38,632 nt of DNA from Alphaproteobacteria bacterium (lineage in GTDB: Bacteria > Pseudomonadota > Alphaproteobacteria > Rs-D84). A program made the position numbers and the translations under genes. Positions 11,362 to 19,451 of this stretch are shown here, in pieces. Location: contig JAFRSV010000008.1 in the NCBI GenBank assembly GCA_017427405.1, positions 1 through 38,632 of the forward strand, written 5' to 3'. Position 1 is the first letter of the stretch; each line of letters starts with the position of its first letter. The notes below the pieces were generated by a model that saw only the letters and a list, made by a program, of their open reading frames with translations, was not told the DNA's origin and ran no database searches.

Positions 11362-12556
11362 TGATGTAAATGAAATTTTTATAGAACTTGGTGAAACGCC
11401 AAATATTTATGGCGATACTGACGCATTTATTTGGGGAAATGTATCGGATTCAGTGGCGGGACAAGTGCAATCGTTGTCTGAAGTTATTACAGAATGGTAT
11501 TTGTTTGATTCAAGTTGTCAAAAAGATATCAAAACATTCTTATTGGCCGAAGAAATTGCCGATGTTTTTACCGAAAAAGATTTTATGGATTTGATTTGTG
11601 GTACCGCATATTTGAATGAAAATTTGCTGCTTTTCATTAGTATTAAATTGCCGTTCAAAATTACAATAGAAAGGTTACGTGGATTAAATGCGTGCGTGAA
11701 AAAACAAAATCCAAATGCACGGATGATAGAAAAGTTAGAGATCAATGAAAAAATCAAAGAATTGGTAAAAAAAAATATGGATATACGTGCACAAAATCTT
11801 AGAGATCAAAGACGAAAATATCGTGAAAGCCATCGTGATGAAATAAATAGCCAGAAACGTAAATATTATGCAGAACATAGCGAAGCGATAAAGGAACGTA
11901 ACCATTTATATTATGCCAAAAATAAAGAAAAAATATTGAAACAAATTATGCAATATCGTTTGATGAACAAAGAACAAGTTTTAAAATCGAAACGCGAATA
12001 TTGGGCAAGGCATAAAGAAAGACTTAATGAACAAAAACGTTTGCATTATCGTAAAAATAGACCGGTGCAACTTGAAAGAAAAAAACGTTATCGTGACACG
12101 CATAAAGAGCAAGCACATATGTATTATGTAGAGAACATTGACCGTATTTCGGCAAAGGCACGCGAACGGTATTTGACAGATAAAGAAAAGAAATTAGACC
12201 AAAGAAAAGAGTATCACGAAAAAAATAGAGAACGAGAAAATAAACGTGCTAAAGAAAGATACGAACGTATCAAGGCCGCCAAAGAGGTTTGTGCAGTGTA
12301 TTTATTTTTACTGAAACTGAAAAAGGAAAATATGGAACTGTATTTGACACTTTATAAAAAAGGTCGGGATCCGATTACAAGTTTGGTAAAAACATGTGCG
12401 GCATTACAGCATATGGATATTAATTTGTGTCCTTTGGCAGATTGTGCAAAAGTGGATAAAGATGTGTGTCAAAAATGTAGTGCATCAAATGTTTTTTTTG
12501 TTCCTGGGGCGATGGGAAAAATTAAAGATTTTGTCGAAATATTGAAAGCACGATAA
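11351..12556 (+). CDS. Tyr/Lys/Arg-rich repeat protein with C-terminal Cys motif
   Basis: 401 residues from the ATG at 11351; an in-frame TTG at 11333 would add six residues. Residues 1-130 are a globular acidic region. Residues about 145-310 contain roughly eleven 13- to 15-residue repeats of the type (K/R)xxYYxxxKExI, for example KRKYYAEHSEAIKER and KREYWARHKERLNEQ, very basic and surely helical. The C-terminal 90 residues include C-P-L-A-D-C and C-Q-K-C, a likely zinc or cluster site. Similar Tyr-Lys repeats occur in phage and giant-virus proteins of unknown role. The overlap with the radical SAM gene suggests that this protein is its substrate or partner; that is inference. A bidirectional terminator follows. 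Confidence 0.75.
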   Translation: MVHDDVNEIFIELGETPNIYGDTDAFIWGNVSDSVAGQVQSLSEVITEWYLFDSSCQKDIKTFLLAEEIADVFTEKDFMDLICGTAYLNENLLLFISIKLPFKITIERLRGLNACVKKQNPNARMIEKLEINEKIKELVKKNMDIRAQNLRDQRRKYRESHRDEINSQKRKYYAEHSEAIKERNHLYYAKNKEKILKQIMQYRLMNKEQVLKSKREYWARHKERLNEQKRLHYRKNRPVQLERKKRYRDTHKEQAHMYYVENIDRISAKARERYLTDKEKKLDQRKEYHEKNRERENKRAKERYERIKAAKEVCAVYLFLLKLKKENMELYLTLYKKGRDPITSLVKTCAALQHMDINLCPLADCAKVDKDVCQKCSASNVFFVPGAMGKIKDFVEILKAR

Positions 12557-12582
12557 AAACCGAAACAGATGTTTCGGTTTTT
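12555..12582. terminator. Bidirectional terminator between convergent genes
   Basis: AAAAACCGAAAC (12555-12566), loop AGAT, GTTTCGGTTTTT (12571-12582). It carries A and T tracts on both sides and so can serve the repeat protein on plus and the small membrane gene on minus. Confidence 0.88.
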
Positions 12583-12584
12583 AA

Positions 12585-12839
12585 TTATTTGGATTGTTGT
12601 TTTTTTGCCAAGGCCATCAAACCTGCGCCGGCCGCTATGCTGAGTGCACCTTCCCACCATAAATTGTTGGTGGATTTGATATCTTCTTGGAACGTTGCGT
12701 TTTCTGTGGGATTTATGACGCTGTTTCGTGAAGGTGCGTTTACATAATCTTGTTCAGTGCTTGCAACGATATATTCCATACCAAGGCCAAGGACAATAAG
12801 TGTTCCGCCCATGAAACGTAAAGCTTTATCTTTTTCCAT
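12585..12839 (-). CDS. Small two-helix membrane protein
   Basis: 84 residues with hydrophobic helices at residues about 9-26 (FMGGTLIVLGLGMEYIVA) and 62-76 (WEGALSIAAGAGLMAL), joined by a polar loop rich in Asn, Thr and Glu; basic C terminus. AAAGGAG ribosome site. It has the same length and the same helix-loop-helix plan as the product of the gene immediately upstream (12856-13110), so the two may be diverged paralogues in one operon. Unrecognised family. Confidence 0.65.
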   Translation of the reverse strand: MEKDKALRFMGGTLIVLGLGMEYIVASTEQDYVNAPSRNSVINPTENATFQEDIKSTNNLWWEGALSIAAGAGLMALAKKQQSK

Positions 12840-12855
12840 TTTCTACTCCTTTTGT

Positions 12856-13110
12856 TTATTTTTCTTTTGATTTGTTTGTAAGGCCCATGCCAGCGATCAT
12901 AGCAATCGCCCCGAAAAGTCCCAAGGCAACATGTTTTGGGTTGGTTGGGAAAAATTCTCTTATTATTGCCTGTTTTTCTGAAACGGGCTTTTTTGTTTCT
13001 TTTTGGGCCAAATTGTCACCGCCAATTCTAAGTCCGGTCCAAATCATGGTGGCGGCACCACATGTAATAAGCAGTGCACCACATAATTTTGTTCGGTTAT
13101 CTTTTTTCAT
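12856..13110 (-). CDS. Small two-helix membrane protein, possible paralogue of its neighbour
   Basis: 84 residues: basic N terminus, hydrophobic helix at about 10-27 (CGALLITCGAATMIWTGL), polar loop with many Lys and Glu, second helix at about 61-76 (ALGLFGAIAMIAGMGL), then basic residues. It lies 16 bases upstream of the other 84-residue membrane gene on the same strand. AAGAG serves as a weak ribosome site. Positive ends on both sides suggest that both termini face the cytoplasm. No family recognised. Confidence 0.65.
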   Translation of the reverse strand: MKKDNRTKLCGALLITCGAATMIWTGLRIGGDNLAQKETKKPVSEKQAIIREFFPTNPKHVALGLFGAIAMIAGMGLTNKSKEK

Positions 13111-13228
13111 ATTTTGCTCTTTTTTATCAAGTTACTCACAATGTAATACAAAACAGACAAATTGTCAAGTGATTATTAAAAAAATTTTAAATCTTCATAA
13201 AAATAATGATTTTTAGGATTTTTTTCGG

Positions 13229-13234
13229 TATAAT
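13229..13234 (+). promoter_or_regulatory. -10 element of the tolC-mac operon
   Basis: A perfect TATAAT 21 bases before the start codon of the TolC-like gene, so the leader is only about 15 bases. No good -35 is seen at the expected distance. Confidence 0.45.
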
Positions 13235-13255
13235 GTATCATCAGGAGAGATTTGA

Positions 13256-14599
13256 ATGAAGGGGATTTTTTTCGCAATTATGCTGATTTTGCCGGCTTTT
13301 GCGATGGCGGATGATGATTGTGCCACGCGTCGCGATGTGCCGGACGGCGTTCAATCATTGCAAGATGTTATAAAACTTGGGCTTTGTCGGAATCCGCAAA
13401 CGGCGGCGGCGTATGCATCTTTGCGGGCAAGTCATTTTAATAAAAATGCCGGGTATGCCAATTATTTGCCAAGTGTTAGTGCCGGCGTTAATGCAAGCAA
13501 GAATTTTGCACAAAGTTCCGATACATTACATCCGAATTATGATTGGGGTTATGGTGCGTCGATTTCCGCATCTTATTTGATATTTGATTTTGGTAAAAGG
13601 ACCGCCGATATGAATCAGATGATTGCCGCGTATCGCGCCGCCGGGTTTGATTTTAGTTCGACCGTGCAAAATTTTGTTTATGGTTTGGTTGGTTCTTATT
13701 ATGAATTATTAAATGCGGACGCGGACGTGGAATCGGCGCGGTCCGCCCTGACGGTGGCACAGACCGCGTATGACACGGCGAATAAAAAGTTCAAGGCCGG
13801 TGCGGTTGCGCGTGCCGATGTGTTAAAGGCGGAAACGACGCTTGCCGGTGCAAAATTGTCATTGGAACGTTCAAAGAATAATCGTGAAATTACCAAGGGA
13901 ACACTGCTTACCAAACTTTCGTTTCCGGCGGACGGCGATATAACAATTGCGGATATGTCGTCAAGTTTTGGAACAGAGGCGGAAAATGAAAGTATCGATA
14001 AACTGTTAAAGGTTGCGCGTGAAAAACGTCCCGATTTGTTAAAAGCGGCGGCGAATAAAGATGCCGCGTGGCATAAAAGGAATTCGGCATTTTTGCGGAA
14101 TTTGCCATCAATTTCGGCATCGGGTTCCGTGTCTTGGGGTGATGATAGTTTGGGTGATGTGTTTAGTCCGAATTCGAACAAAATAAATGGTTCGATTGGT
14201 ATTCGTGCATCGATGCCGATTTTTGCGGGATTTGCGAATATGTATGGCCTGCGCGCGGCCGAGGCAGATTATGATCGCGCCAAATATAATGAACAACAAA
14301 CGGCGAATGCCGCGGAATTAGATGTTTTTACCGCATACAATAACTATAAAACCGCGCAGAAAGTTTTGGAACAGACGAACGCATTGTTAAAATCTGCAAC
14401 TGAATCAGAAAAAGTGACAAGCGGTATGTACAAGGTTGGACGCGCAACGATGCTTGATTGGCAAACGGCGCAATCAGAATTGGTGTCGGCGCAAAGGCAA
14501 AACAACGCGGCAAAATATGATTTGTTTATTAAACGGGCGGCGGTGGCGTTGGCCATTGGCGATTTGAAATCTGAACTAGAAGGAAACAAAGATGAATAA
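13256..14599 (+). CDS. TolC-family outer membrane efflux protein
   Basis: 447 residues, normal for the family. Residues 1-18 are a signal peptide (GIFFAIMLILPAFAMA). Two duplicated halves follow, each with long heptad-rich helices and a strand pair: 'NYLPSVSAGVNASKNF' and 'FDFGKRTADMNQ' in the first, 'NLPSISASGSVSWGDDS' and 'PIFAGFANMYGLRAAEADYDRA' in the second. These are the hallmarks of TolC trimers, which form a channel-tunnel through the outer membrane and periplasm. AGGAGA lies 7 bases before the ATG. It is the first gene of a four-gene exporter operon; its stop overlaps the start of the adaptor gene by 8 bases. The substrate cannot be told from sequence. Confidence 0.93.
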   Translation: MKGIFFAIMLILPAFAMADDDCATRRDVPDGVQSLQDVIKLGLCRNPQTAAAYASLRASHFNKNAGYANYLPSVSAGVNASKNFAQSSDTLHPNYDWGYGASISASYLIFDFGKRTADMNQMIAAYRAAGFDFSSTVQNFVYGLVGSYYELLNADADVESARSALTVAQTAYDTANKKFKAGAVARADVLKAETTLAGAKLSLERSKNNREITKGTLLTKLSFPADGDITIADMSSSFGTEAENESIDKLLKVAREKRPDLLKAAANKDAAWHKRNSAFLRNLPSISASGSVSWGDDSLGDVFSPNSNKINGSIGIRASMPIFAGFANMYGLRAAEADYDRAKYNEQQTANAAELDVFTAYNNYKTAQKVLEQTNALLKSATESEKVTSGMYKVGRATMLDWQTAQSELVSAQRQNNAAKYDLFIKRAAVALAIGDLKSELEGNKDE

Positions 14600-15782
14600 A
14601 AAAAATTGGGTGCGGCGACATAAATGGTGGTGCATTGCGGGCGTGGTGACGCTTGTTATGCTTTATGCGTTTTTTGGAACGGCGGCCAAGGTTGCCAAGA
14701 AAGATTTTGTGACAATGGATATTATGCGTGGTAATTTGTCGCAAACCGTAACGGCAACTGGCGAAATTCAACCGGTAAATACGGTCAATGTTGGTTCGCA
14801 AGTTTCGGGGACAATTTCGGAAATTTTTGTTGACTATAATTCCACTGTTAAAAAAGGCGACCGGTTGTTGGAAATTGAACCGTCGGTGTTAAAGGCATCA
14901 GTGGACGAAGCCGAAGCGTCGTTGGAATCCGCAAAATCGCAATTGAATTTGGCGGAAAGCAATTATAATCGCAATAAATCACTTTATGATTCGGGCTATA
15001 TCGCGCGTGCGGAAATGGAACAATCGCAATCAACATATGAACAAGCATTGCAATCGGTCAAACGTATGCAATCACAATATGATAGGGCGGTGACGAATCT
15101 TTCGTATGCAACGATTGTGTCGCCGGTTGACGGCACGGTTATTTCGCGCAAGGTGGATAAAGGTCAAACGGTTGCGGCATCTTTCCAAACGCCAGATTTA
15201 TTCGAAATTGCCGAAGATTTAACAAAAATGCAAATTGAAACATCGGTATCCGAAGCCGACATTGGTGTTATAAAACAGGGACAAAATGTGAACTTTACGG
15301 TTGATGCGTATCCTGGGCAAACATTTAATGGTTTCGTCCGCCAGGTTCGACTTTCGCCGACAACGACATCGAATGTTGTGGTTTATACGGTTGTTATTGA
15401 TGTTGATAATTCTGATTTGCGCCTTATGCCCGGGATGACGGCGTTTGTGACGATTATTGTGAATGCGGCGCGTGATACGTGGAAAGTGCAAAATTCCGCA
15501 CTTTTGTTGCGCAGTTTTGATGGTATTGTGGAAGTGGTGGATGAAAACATTACGCCGGCGAATCATTTGGCGGTTAAACGTGGGTCAAATGTTGTCTTGG
15601 TCCCGTATACCAAGGGTTTGGTGACCGCGACCGAAACACAAATTATATCTGATGAAATAGAAGAGGGCGACAAAGTTATAATCGGATATATGGGACAGCA
15701 GAAAAAATCAAGCACCAGCCGGACCAGTAATAATCGTGGTGGTATGATGGGTGGCGCGCCGGGCGGTGGACGACCATTGTAA
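14592..15782 (+). CDS. MacA-like periplasmic adaptor (HlyD/RND-type membrane fusion protein)
   Basis: 396 residues. An N-terminal membrane anchor at residues about 14-30 (WCIAGVVTLVMLYAFFG) is followed by the first half of the lipoyl domain (TVTATGEIQPVNTVNVGSQ), a long coiled-coil hairpin (about 95-170), the second lipoyl half (IVSPVDGTVISRKVDKGQTV), a beta-barrel domain and a C-terminal domain. It ends in a Gly/Ser/Arg-rich tail (GGMMGGAPGGGRPL). MacA-type adaptors join the inner-membrane ABC permease to TolC and stimulate the ATPase. The start overlaps the tolC stop. With the next two genes it forms a complete tripartite exporter. Confidence 0.92.
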   Translation: MNKKNWVRRHKWWCIAGVVTLVMLYAFFGTAAKVAKKDFVTMDIMRGNLSQTVTATGEIQPVNTVNVGSQVSGTISEIFVDYNSTVKKGDRLLEIEPSVLKASVDEAEASLESAKSQLNLAESNYNRNKSLYDSGYIARAEMEQSQSTYEQALQSVKRMQSQYDRAVTNLSYATIVSPVDGTVISRKVDKGQTVAASFQTPDLFEIAEDLTKMQIETSVSEADIGVIKQGQNVNFTVDAYPGQTFNGFVRQVRLSPTTTSNVVVYTVVIDVDNSDLRLMPGMTAFVTIIVNAARDTWKVQNSALLLRSFDGIVEVVDENITPANHLAVKRGSNVVLVPYTKGLVTATETQIISDEIEEGDKVIIGYMGQQKKSSTSRTSNNRGGMMGGAPGGGRPL

Positions 15783-15791
15783 AGGACACGT

Positions 15792-16538
15792 ATGAAAAAA
15801 ACACCGGTTATTTCACTGAAAAAAATCTGTAAAAGTTTTCCGCTTGAAATCGGGGGGCTGCAACAAGTTTTGTTTGACAACACCTTTGACATTATGCCGG
15901 GCGAATTTGTTGCAATTATGGGGCCGTCGGGCAGTGGAAAGTCAACATGCATGAATATAATTGGTGCATTGGATACGCCGTCTTCGGGTGTATATGAACT
16001 TTATGGCAAAGATATAACGACACTTTATCCCGATGAATTGGCCAAGGTGCGCAATGAATATATCGGCTTTGTTTTTCAAAATTTTAACCTGTTGCCAAAG
16101 CGAAACATTTTGGACAATGTGATGTTACCACTGATGTATCGTGGATTGCCGATGCATGAAAGAATTGGTCGCGCGCGCGAAATGTTAAAACTTGTTGATT
16201 TGGTAAATTTTGAAACATATTTGCCGACGCAACTTTCGGGCGGGATGAAACAGCGCGTCGCGATTGCGCGTGCATTGGCGGGTGACCCAAAAATTATACT
16301 TGCGGACGAACCGACGGGCGCGCTTGATTCCAAAATGGGGAATGAAATTTTAAAATTTTTCAAAAAATTAAATAATGATTTGGGAATAACCATTGTCATG
16401 ATTACGCACGAATTTGAAATCGCAAGTTATGCAAGTCGTGTGATTCATATCTATGACGGGCATATAACATACGATGGGCCGATTCCAAAGAATGAATCGG
16501 TGCTGCTTAAATCCGAACAAAAGGCGCGCAAAAAATGA
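15792..16538 (+). CDS. ABC exporter ATP-binding subunit (MacB/LolD-type)
   Basis: 248 residues, a single ABC ATPase domain. Walker A is GPSGSGKST, the Q-loop is FVFQNFNLLPKR, the signature is LSGGMKQRVAIARAL, Walker B is IILADEPTGALDS and the H-loop His is in VMITHEFE. 'NLLP...NVMLPLMYRG' and 'EPTGALDS' are typical of the MacB/LolD/FtsE branch. GGACACGT upstream provides a ribosome site. In E. coli MacB this domain is fused to the permease; here it is a separate gene whose last 4 bases overlap the permease start. It probably powers export of a peptide, lipoprotein-related or drug substrate across the envelope through TolC. Confidence 0.94.
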   Translation: MKKTPVISLKKICKSFPLEIGGLQQVLFDNTFDIMPGEFVAIMGPSGSGKSTCMNIIGALDTPSSGVYELYGKDITTLYPDELAKVRNEYIGFVFQNFNLLPKRNILDNVMLPLMYRGLPMHERIGRAREMLKLVDLVNFETYLPTQLSGGMKQRVAIARALAGDPKIILADEPTGALDSKMGNEILKFFKKLNNDLGITIVMITHEFEIASYASRVIHIYDGHITYDGPIPKNESVLLKSEQKARKK

Positions 16539-17752
16539 CATTCTATGATATTGCACACGAATCTTGGCTGTCGATTTCGGGGAACAAAATGCGGTCTTTT
16601 TTGACGGTGCTTGGGATTGTTATCGGAATTATGGCGGTGGTGGTTATGGTTGCGGTCGGCGAAACGGTTCAGCAATCAATCACCGACCAATTTTCATCAC
16701 TTGGGACAAATACGATTATGATTCGCGCAGGTGCGGCGCAAAGCGCGGGTGTGCGCAGTGGTAATCGTATGACACTTACATTGGACGATGTTGATTTTAT
16801 TGCGCGCCTGCCCGATGTTGCGGCGGTGTCCCCGGTTGAAAACAGCAGTGCCCAGGTTGTATATGGAAATAAGAATTGGTCCACGTCTATGGTTGGTGTG
16901 TATCCGGGTTATGCGACCGTGCAAAACATAGAAATGGAACACGGCGCGTTCTTTGAAATGAATGCGGTCAAAACGGCGGCAACATACGCGGTAATTGGAC
17001 CGGAAACGGCCGAAGAATTGGGTATGCCAAAAAATCCGGTGGGTGAAATAATCCGTGTGCGTAATACCCCAATGACCGTTATTGGTGTCACCAAGGCCAA
17101 AGGTGCGGCGGGCATGGGGTCCCAGGATGATATGGTGATAATTCCGATTACCACACTTAAAAAACGGCTTGCGGGGTCGCGGTTTCCGAATGCCGTCCAG
17201 ATGATTTCGTTAAAACTTTACCAAGATTCCGATAATAATATCGCCACGGACCAAATAACTGCGCTTTTGCGGGAACGGCATAAATTAAAAGATAACGCCC
17301 CGGATGACTTTCAAATAACCGACATGAAACAGGTTATGGAAACGATGAACACGGTCAGCAGTTATTTGACATTATTGCTTGTTGCGATTGCGGCGGTGTC
17401 ACTTTTGGTTGGGTCGATTGGAATTATGAACATGATGTTGGTGTCCGTTGCGGAACGCACGCGTGAAATCGGAATTCGCAAGGCGATTGGGGCCCAAGAA
17501 AGCACGATTATCACGCAATTTTTGTCTGAATCAATAATGATTTCGTTTATCGGTTCAATGTTTGGTTTGATACTTGGCGTCGGATTGTCGCAGGGCGTTG
17601 GGCGGTTTGTGTTGGGCTATAATGTGCCGTTTAGTATTTGGCCGGTTATCGTTTCAATTTCAGTTGCGGTTTTTGTCGGGTTGGTATCCGGTGTGATGCC
17701 CGCAATAAAGGCCGCAAAACTAAATCCGATTGATAGTTTAAGGTATGAGTAG
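16535..17752 (+). CDS. ABC exporter permease (MacB/FtsX-type)
   Basis: 405 residues. The first membrane helix (about 20-45, 'SFLTVLGIVIGIMAVVVMVAVG') is followed by a large periplasmic domain (residues about 50-275) and three C-terminal helices (LTLLLVAIAAVSLLVGSIGIM, ISFIGSMFGLILGVGL, WPVIVSISVAVFVGLVSGV). 'MLVSVAERTREIGIRKAIGA' is the diagnostic cytoplasmic loop of the MacB/FtsX family, and the C terminus KAAKLNPIDSLRYE is the classic ending. Together with the preceding ATPase it equals a split MacB. The operon ends here, followed directly by 19-bp tandem repeats and a terminator. Confidence 0.94.
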   Translation: MTFYDIAHESWLSISGNKMRSFLTVLGIVIGIMAVVVMVAVGETVQQSITDQFSSLGTNTIMIRAGAAQSAGVRSGNRMTLTLDDVDFIARLPDVAAVSPVENSSAQVVYGNKNWSTSMVGVYPGYATVQNIEMEHGAFFEMNAVKTAATYAVIGPETAEELGMPKNPVGEIIRVRNTPMTVIGVTKAKGAAGMGSQDDMVIIPITTLKKRLAGSRFPNAVQMISLKLYQDSDNNIATDQITALLRERHKLKDNAPDDFQITDMKQVMETMNTVSSYLTLLLVAIAAVSLLVGSIGIMNMMLVSVAERTREIGIRKAIGAQESTIITQFLSESIMISFIGSMFGLILGVGLSQGVGRFVLGYNVPFSIWPVIVSISVAVFVGLVSGVMPAIKAAKLNPIDSLRYE

Positions 17753-17808
17753 TGGTTAGTGTAAGTGTTAGTGGTTAGTGTAAGTGTTAGTGGTTAGTGT
17801 TGGTGTTA
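17752..17808 (+). repeat. Three 19-bp tandem repeats after the exporter operon
   Basis: GTGGTTAGTGTAAGTGTTA at 17752-17770 and 17771-17789, and a variant with TGG for AAG at 17790-17808. They fill the space between the permease stop and the terminator hairpin. Related motifs occur at 2251-2285, 7081, 7652-7720, 18336-18374 and 36973. Confidence 0.9.
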
Positions 17809-17811
17809 GTG

Positions 17812-17840
17812 CGGGCGCAAATGCGCCCGTTGATTGATTA
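17812..17840 (+). terminator. Terminator of the tolC-mac operon
   Basis: CGGGCGC (17812-17818), loop AAAT, GCGCCCG (17823-17829), followed by a T-rich stretch. The hairpin directly follows the third 19-bp repeat; the same GGCGC-AAAT-GCGCC core is reused at 18314. Confidence 0.75.
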
Positions 17841-17847
17841 TATTTTT

Positions 17848-18234
17848 TTATTTGCCTTTCGTATAGTATTTGGCTTTTTCATGTTCGAATGTCAGGTTTC
17901 TTATAACCTGATCACCATCCATAATTAGGGTGTCGCCCGGAAATATAAAGGAAAGAATATGGTCGCGGTTGTTACTCTTTATAGTCATATTATTATTTAA
18001 ATTAAAGCGCATATGATAATCGTTAGCATTTTTATCTGTTGCCGCCACATATTTAGATGCACCATTGCCAGCCGCGTTGCCCTGATCCAGTGTTGTTCGT
18101 ATAACATAGACGGTGTCCACACCTTTTGGGTAAGATAATTCATAGTTGTAATCTGTTTCGCCATTTTGTTTATTTTTACATCCGGCGAGTAATAGCATCA
18201 ATATCATTGCATAAAGTTTATTTTGATTTTTCAT
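17848..18234 (-). CDS. Small lipoprotein of unknown function
   Basis: 128 residues. N-terminal lipoprotein signal with the lipobox LLAGC (MKNQNKLYAMILMLLLAGC). The mature part is polar, with beta-strand-like stretches (DTVYVIRTTLDQG, DYHMRFNLNNNMTIKS, DHILSFIFPGDTLIMDGD). AAGAAGG upstream is the ribosome site. It converges on the exporter operon, with the repeat and terminator between. Anchored in the outer or inner membrane by its lipid; function unknown. Confidence 0.75.
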   Translation of the reverse strand: MKNQNKLYAMILMLLLAGCKNKQNGETDYNYELSYPKGVDTVYVIRTTLDQGNAAGNGASKYVAATDKNANDYHMRFNLNNNMTIKSNNRDHILSFIFPGDTLIMDGDQVIRNLTFEHEKAKYYTKGK

Positions 18235-18313
18235 TTTTTTGCCTTCTTGTTTGTTTTAACATAACACAAAAAAACAAACTTATCAAGCGTTTTTGCAAAA
18301 ATATATTTATACA

Positions 18314-18374
18314 AAACGGCGCAAATGCGCCGTTTCACTAGCACTAACCACTAACACTTACACTAACCACTAAC
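18314..18374 (-). terminator. Repeat-plus-hairpin terminator after the flavodoxin gene
   Basis: On the minus strand the flavodoxin stop is followed by GTTAGTGGTTAGTGTAAG and related repeats (18336-18374), then AAACGGCGC-ATTT-GCGCCGTTT (18335-18314) and TTGTA. The layout, repeats then the same hairpin core, is the mirror of the 17752-17840 module. Confidence 0.8.
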
Positions 18375-18851
18375 TCACATCCACTTTTTTGCCCATTCGC
18401 GTAATGCTTCGGGGGACAGGCCGGTGTCCAGGCGGGCACCGCGTTCAACGCGTGCGTCGGGTGCAAGTTTCTGCATATTTTTGCCGGCGTCGCCAATTGG
18501 GCTGCCCCCGGATGTGGCGAACGGAACAATTGTTTTGTTCGCAAAATCATAAGATTCCATAAATGTGTCGATGATTGACGGTTCGCGATACCACCATATT
18601 GGGAACCCGACAAAAATCGTTTCGTATTTTGAAAGGTCCGGGATTTTCTTTGCAATTTTTGGGCGACACGCGCGGTTGTTCATTTCCGTCGTTGTCCGGC
18701 TTAGTTTATTTGTCCAATCAAGGTCATCGGTTGTGTATTTTTCCGTCGGCACAATTTCAAACAAATCGGCACCAATCGCCGCCGCCAAATCTTCGGCCAG
18801 TCCACGCGTTGTTTCGGTTGCACTAAAATACGCAACAAGTGTTTTTTTCAT
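18375..18851 (-). CDS. Flavodoxin family protein
   Basis: 158 residues from the ATG at 18849-18851 with AAAGGAG 6 bases upstream; an upstream extension to 18899 lacks a ribosome site. Seen: the phosphate-binding loop TLVAYFSATETTRGLAE near the N terminus, the FMN-stacking region IFVGFPIWWYREPSIIDTF and 'TIVPFATSGGSPIGDAGKNM'. This is the pattern of the flavodoxin_4-type family: small cytoplasmic FMN proteins, often of unknown electron partner, of about 150-180 residues. It lies upstream of the repeat-type terminator and shares its orientation with the Nudix gene 64 bases away. Confidence 0.9.
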   Translation of the reverse strand: MKKTLVAYFSATETTRGLAEDLAAAIGADLFEIVPTEKYTTDDLDWTNKLSRTTTEMNNRACRPKIAKKIPDLSKYETIFVGFPIWWYREPSIIDTFMESYDFANKTIVPFATSGGSPIGDAGKNMQKLAPDARVERGARLDTGLSPEALREWAKKWM

Positions 18852-18914
18852 GGTTTCTCCTTTTCTTGTTTCCATGTGAATTATATAGTGCGCCCGCATC
18901 GAAATGCAAAAGGA

Positions 18915-19319
18915 TTATATTCGGGGGTGTGCGGTAAGGAATTTTTTTGCCGATAGCAATAATGGACTTGGCAAATTATCAAGCGAAAACCATCTCCATT
19001 CGGCGCACTTGGCAGGTTCCATTAGTTTTGGTATCGCCGTAACGCTGTCCGTACGATAGTGCAGGGTGATATAGTGCGCGTCTGGATAAATGTCATTTGT
19101 AATGCAAACAAACCGGAATTTTTCGGATGGAATTATTATGCCGGTTTCTTCGCGCAGTTCACGTGCAGCACAATCTGCGGGTTCTTCGTTCAGTTCAAGT
19201 TTGCCGCCCGGTGCCGCCCATGTGCCAAAACCATGCGTTGAAAGTCGCCGCCCAAGCAACACTTGCCCCGCCGGATTAAAAATCCAACAACCAATTCCAA
19301 CACGTGGGTTTTTGCCCAT
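18915..19319 (-). CDS. Nudix hydrolase
   Basis: 134 residues. The Nudix box runs G-G-K-L-E-L-N-E-E...RELREETGI (residues about 38-60), with the metal-binding R-E-x-x-E-E intact. Upstream 'LLGRRLSTHGFGTWAAPGG' and downstream 'WRWFSLDNLP' are usual for nucleotide-cleaning Nudix enzymes of the MutT/NUDT15 type, which hydrolyse nucleoside triphosphates or dinucleotides to monophosphates. The exact substrate is not deducible. GGACAAAAAATG gives a ribosome site. A plausible promoter precedes it at 19371-19344. Confidence 0.92.
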   Translation of the reverse strand: MGKNPRVGIGCWIFNPAGQVLLGRRLSTHGFGTWAAPGGKLELNEEPADCAARELREETGIIIPSEKFRFVCITNDIYPDAHYITLHYRTDSVTAIPKLMEPAKCAEWRWFSLDNLPSPLLLSAKKFLTAHPRI

Positions 19320-19343
19320 TTTTTGTCCTTTTTATTAAAATTT

Positions 19344-19371
19344 ATGTTATTGCAAACTGTAAAATTGTCAA
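19344..19371 (-). promoter_or_regulatory. Promoter of the Nudix gene
   Basis: On the minus strand a perfect TTGACA (19371-19366), a 16-base spacer and TAACAT (19349-19344), about 25 bases before the start codon. Confidence 0.5.
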
Positions 19372-19451
19372 TATATTTTCGGAATTTATAAAATAATGGA
19401 CAAATGCTTTTTTGTGTGCTATACAGCCAATGAGTAAAGAAGGTTTACGTG

